Positions 62,556-64,000 of a stretch of DNA of 64,000 bases are shown one piece after another (the stretch's first letter is position 1; each line of letters opens with the position of its first letter). The notes beneath the pieces were generated by a model. That model did no database searches, was not told the DNA's origin, and saw nothing but the letters and a program-made list of their open reading frames with translations. Location: the NCBI GenBank assembly GCA_022825705.1, contig JAJDWH010000036.1, positions 310,001 through 374,000 on the forward strand, read 5' to 3'. Position numbers and translations under genes: made by a program. Source of the stretch: Alphaproteobacteria bacterium (GTDB lineage: Bacteria > Pseudomonadota > Alphaproteobacteria > TMED109).

Positions 62556-62990
62556 CTATGGCAGCTTCCCGATCACCCAGGAACCCAGGAACATTCGAGC
62601 CCACCGCACGACCGCGGGAGTGTGGCGCGCATGGCTCCTGAACTGTTCGGCAGCCGGTTGTGCGCCTGGTATCGGCAGGAACCGATCCAAGTAGCGGCTC
62701 ACCCAGAACCGCCTGCCGGATTCCATGACCTCGGGACGGAACCGGAGCCCCACGGGATTCTTCCGGCGCCGTGCCTGCACGGAAAACCTGCCGCTGGTAG
62801 CGAGGACTTCTACATCCGGTAGAAGCGACATGCCTTCGGCGTGCCACTGATAGAAATGCATCGGTTCGGGAATGACCGGCGGGGCGCCGTCAGCCGGGTC
62901 GACACAATGCCAGCCCACCTCGCAATGGCCGAGCGGATGCGCATGGACTTCACCGCCGACCGACTCGCTGCTCGCCTCGGTACGGCAAGA
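62556..62990 (-). pseudogene. C-terminal fragment of a class I glutamine amidotransferase
   Basis: The minus strand reads VGGEVHAHPLGHCEVGWHCV, PEPMHFYQWHAEGMSLLPDV, EVLATSGRFSVQARRRKNPV and GLRFRPEVMES. This matches the C-terminal half of GMP-synthase-like amidotransferases (HPxGxxExGWH, HxYQWHxExF, AFRxGxxxYGxQFHPE). The catalytic His of FHPE is changed to Arg, and the N-terminal part with the nucleophile Cys is missing. It is a decayed gene. Confidence 0.65.
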
Positions 62991-63093
62991 TGACCGAATT
63001 CTGGGTGCCTGGGCCGTTTACTGCTTCGGATCAAGTGGGGTGGCACGGGTCGTGGGAACGGTACCCGGAGAACCCAAGCGAAGGGGGGACGTG

Positions 63094-64000
63094 ATGACTG
63101 CCTTCACGGACTACGAGGAGCACGATGCGCTCGGATTGGCAGCGCTTGTCACGCGTGGCGAGGCCACGCCGGAGGAGATTCTGGAGGCCGCTATCGAGCG
63201 GGTCGAAGCGCGAAACGGGACCGTCAACGCGGTCACCAACCAGCTCTACGACGAGGGCCGCGCGGCTCTCGCAGACGGCCTCCCCGACGGTCCGCTCAAG
63301 GGCGTGCCCTATCTCCTGAAAGACCTCGGCTCTTCGCTTGCCGGGTGCCCGACCACGAGGGGCTCCAAGTTCTTCGAAGACGTCGTTCCGGTGGAAGACA
63401 GCGAACACGTCAGGCGGCTGAAGCGGGCCGGTATGGTGATCTTCGGACGGACCAACACCTGCGAACTCGGCCTCAGCCTCACCTGCGAGCCCCGGTTGCA
63501 CGGCGCGACGAAGAATCCCTGGGACCCGACGCGTATTTCCGGGGGCTCGAGCGGCGGCGCGGCCGCCGCGGTCGGCGCGCGCATGTTGCCGGCCGCCCAC
63601 GCCTCGGACGGCTTCGGCTCGATCCGTGCGCCGGCCGCCTGCTGCGGACTTGTTGGCCTCAAGCCGACCCGTGGGCGCAACACCATGGCACCGTATCTCG
63701 GAGAAGGTAGCGGCGGACTTTCCACCGAGCACGCCGTCACGCTGAGCGTGCGCGACAGTGCCGCCATCCTTGACGCCACGCGCGGCCCCGGCGTCGGTGA
63801 TCCCTACAGCGCGGCCCCGCCGGCTCGCCCTTTTCTGGAAGAGGTCGGCGCCGATCCGGGCAGGTTGCGCGTTGCATTCACAGCGCGCACCCCAAACGGC
63901 GCCCCGGTCGAAGCGGATGCCCTACGGGTGCTGCAGGAAACCGCAACCCTGGCCGCGGACCTTGGACACCACGTGGTGGAGGCCGATCCCGCCATCGACG
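63094..64000 (+). CDS. Amidase signature family protein (3' end outside the window)
   Basis: The visible 302 residues start MTAFTDYEEHDALGLAALVT after an AAGGGGGG ribosome-binding site; a GTG directly before the ATG is also possible. The Ser-cisSer-Lys set is complete: Lys in PYLLKDLGSS, and GGSSGGAAAAVGARMLPAAH, ASDGFGSIRAPAACCGLVGL with the nucleophile Ser in GSIR. It hydrolyses a carboxamide such as an aryl or alkyl amide. It is cut by the window end. Confidence 0.92.
   Translation, partial: MTAFTDYEEHDALGLAALVTRGEATPEEILEAAIERVEARNGTVNAVTNQLYDEGRAALADGLPDGPLKGVPYLLKDLGSSLAGCPTTRGSKFFEDVVPVEDSEHVRRLKRAGMVIFGRTNTCELGLSLTCEPRLHGATKNPWDPTRISGGSSGGAAAAVGARMLPAAHASDGFGSIRAPAACCGLVGLKPTRGRNTMAPYLGEGSGGLSTEHAVTLSVRDSAAILDATRGPGVGDPYSAAPPARPFLEEVGADPGRLRVAFTARTPNGAPVEADALRVLQETATLAADLGHHVVEADPAID

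Overview
The window is a GC-rich chromosomal segment from an alphaproteobacterium, most likely in or near the Rhodospirillales. This is inferred from gene content. Several gene families typical of that class are present: an NDUFA12-type complex I accessory protein, a DUF1013/TrcR-type regulator, a TIGR02300 acidic zinc-ribbon protein, a DUF2155 protein, a DinB polymerase with an N-terminal zinc ribbon, and a his cluster with a GNAT gene between hisH and hisA. Nothing in the sequence fixes genus or species.

Layout. 1-2.6 kb: a minus-strand histidine operon (hisB-hisH-GNAT-hisA-hisF). 2.6-8.3 kb: a secreted cyclase-family enzyme, truA, an acyl-CoA ligase and a secreted nucleoside phosphorylase. 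8.6-10 kb: an AAA_14/DUF4143 ATPase preceded by four DNA repeats at an exact 22-bp period. 10-14 kb: a glycosyltransferase with an LpxH-like phosphoesterase, a quinone-reductase-like MDR enzyme and a fused ThiS-ThiG. 14-19.4 kb: aroQ-accB-accC-aat facing DUF2155, a small conserved gene, mlaD and NDUFA12, then DUF1013. 19.8-21.3 kb: an SRPBCC protein, the TIGR02300 protein and tRNA-Ala(GGC).

21.3-28.8 kb is an integrated island. A 54-bp exact copy of the 3' part of the tRNA-Ala gene sits at 28745-28798. The island carries a class V aminotransferase, a broken dinB copy, HicAB, an intact dinB, and an AbiEi/AbiEii pair. No recombinase was recognised in it.

28.8-64 kb mixes housekeeping and catabolic genes with many toxin-antitoxin (TA) modules. 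The former include an HlyD/DHA2 efflux pair with twin candidate operators, a LarA-like DUF2088 protein, a universal stress protein, a TauD-type dioxygenase, an ECF sigma factor with a VWA protein, and an aminotransferase. They also include a kinase plus divergent enolase pair, a TRAP transporter with its own acyl-CoA ligase, a hydroxy-acid oxidase and an amidase cut by the window end. The TA modules are a nucleotidyltransferase pair, Phd with a broken VapC, AbrB-VapC, a broken HigB with intact HigA, YefM-YoeB, HipBA and an RHH-PIN pair. A second AAA_14 ATPase at 56.5 kb has its start codon inside a 43-bp palindrome built from four copies of a 9-mer, and a decayed AAA_14 tail lies just past the neighbouring hipBA.

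The most unusual signals are the two AAA_14 genes with repeat or palindrome DNA at their 5' ends, the tRNA-bounded island with a dinB duplication around HicAB, the enolase-like enzyme lacking a catalytic His and paired with a kinase, and the twin ATGCA-N5-TGCAT sites upstream of the efflux operon.
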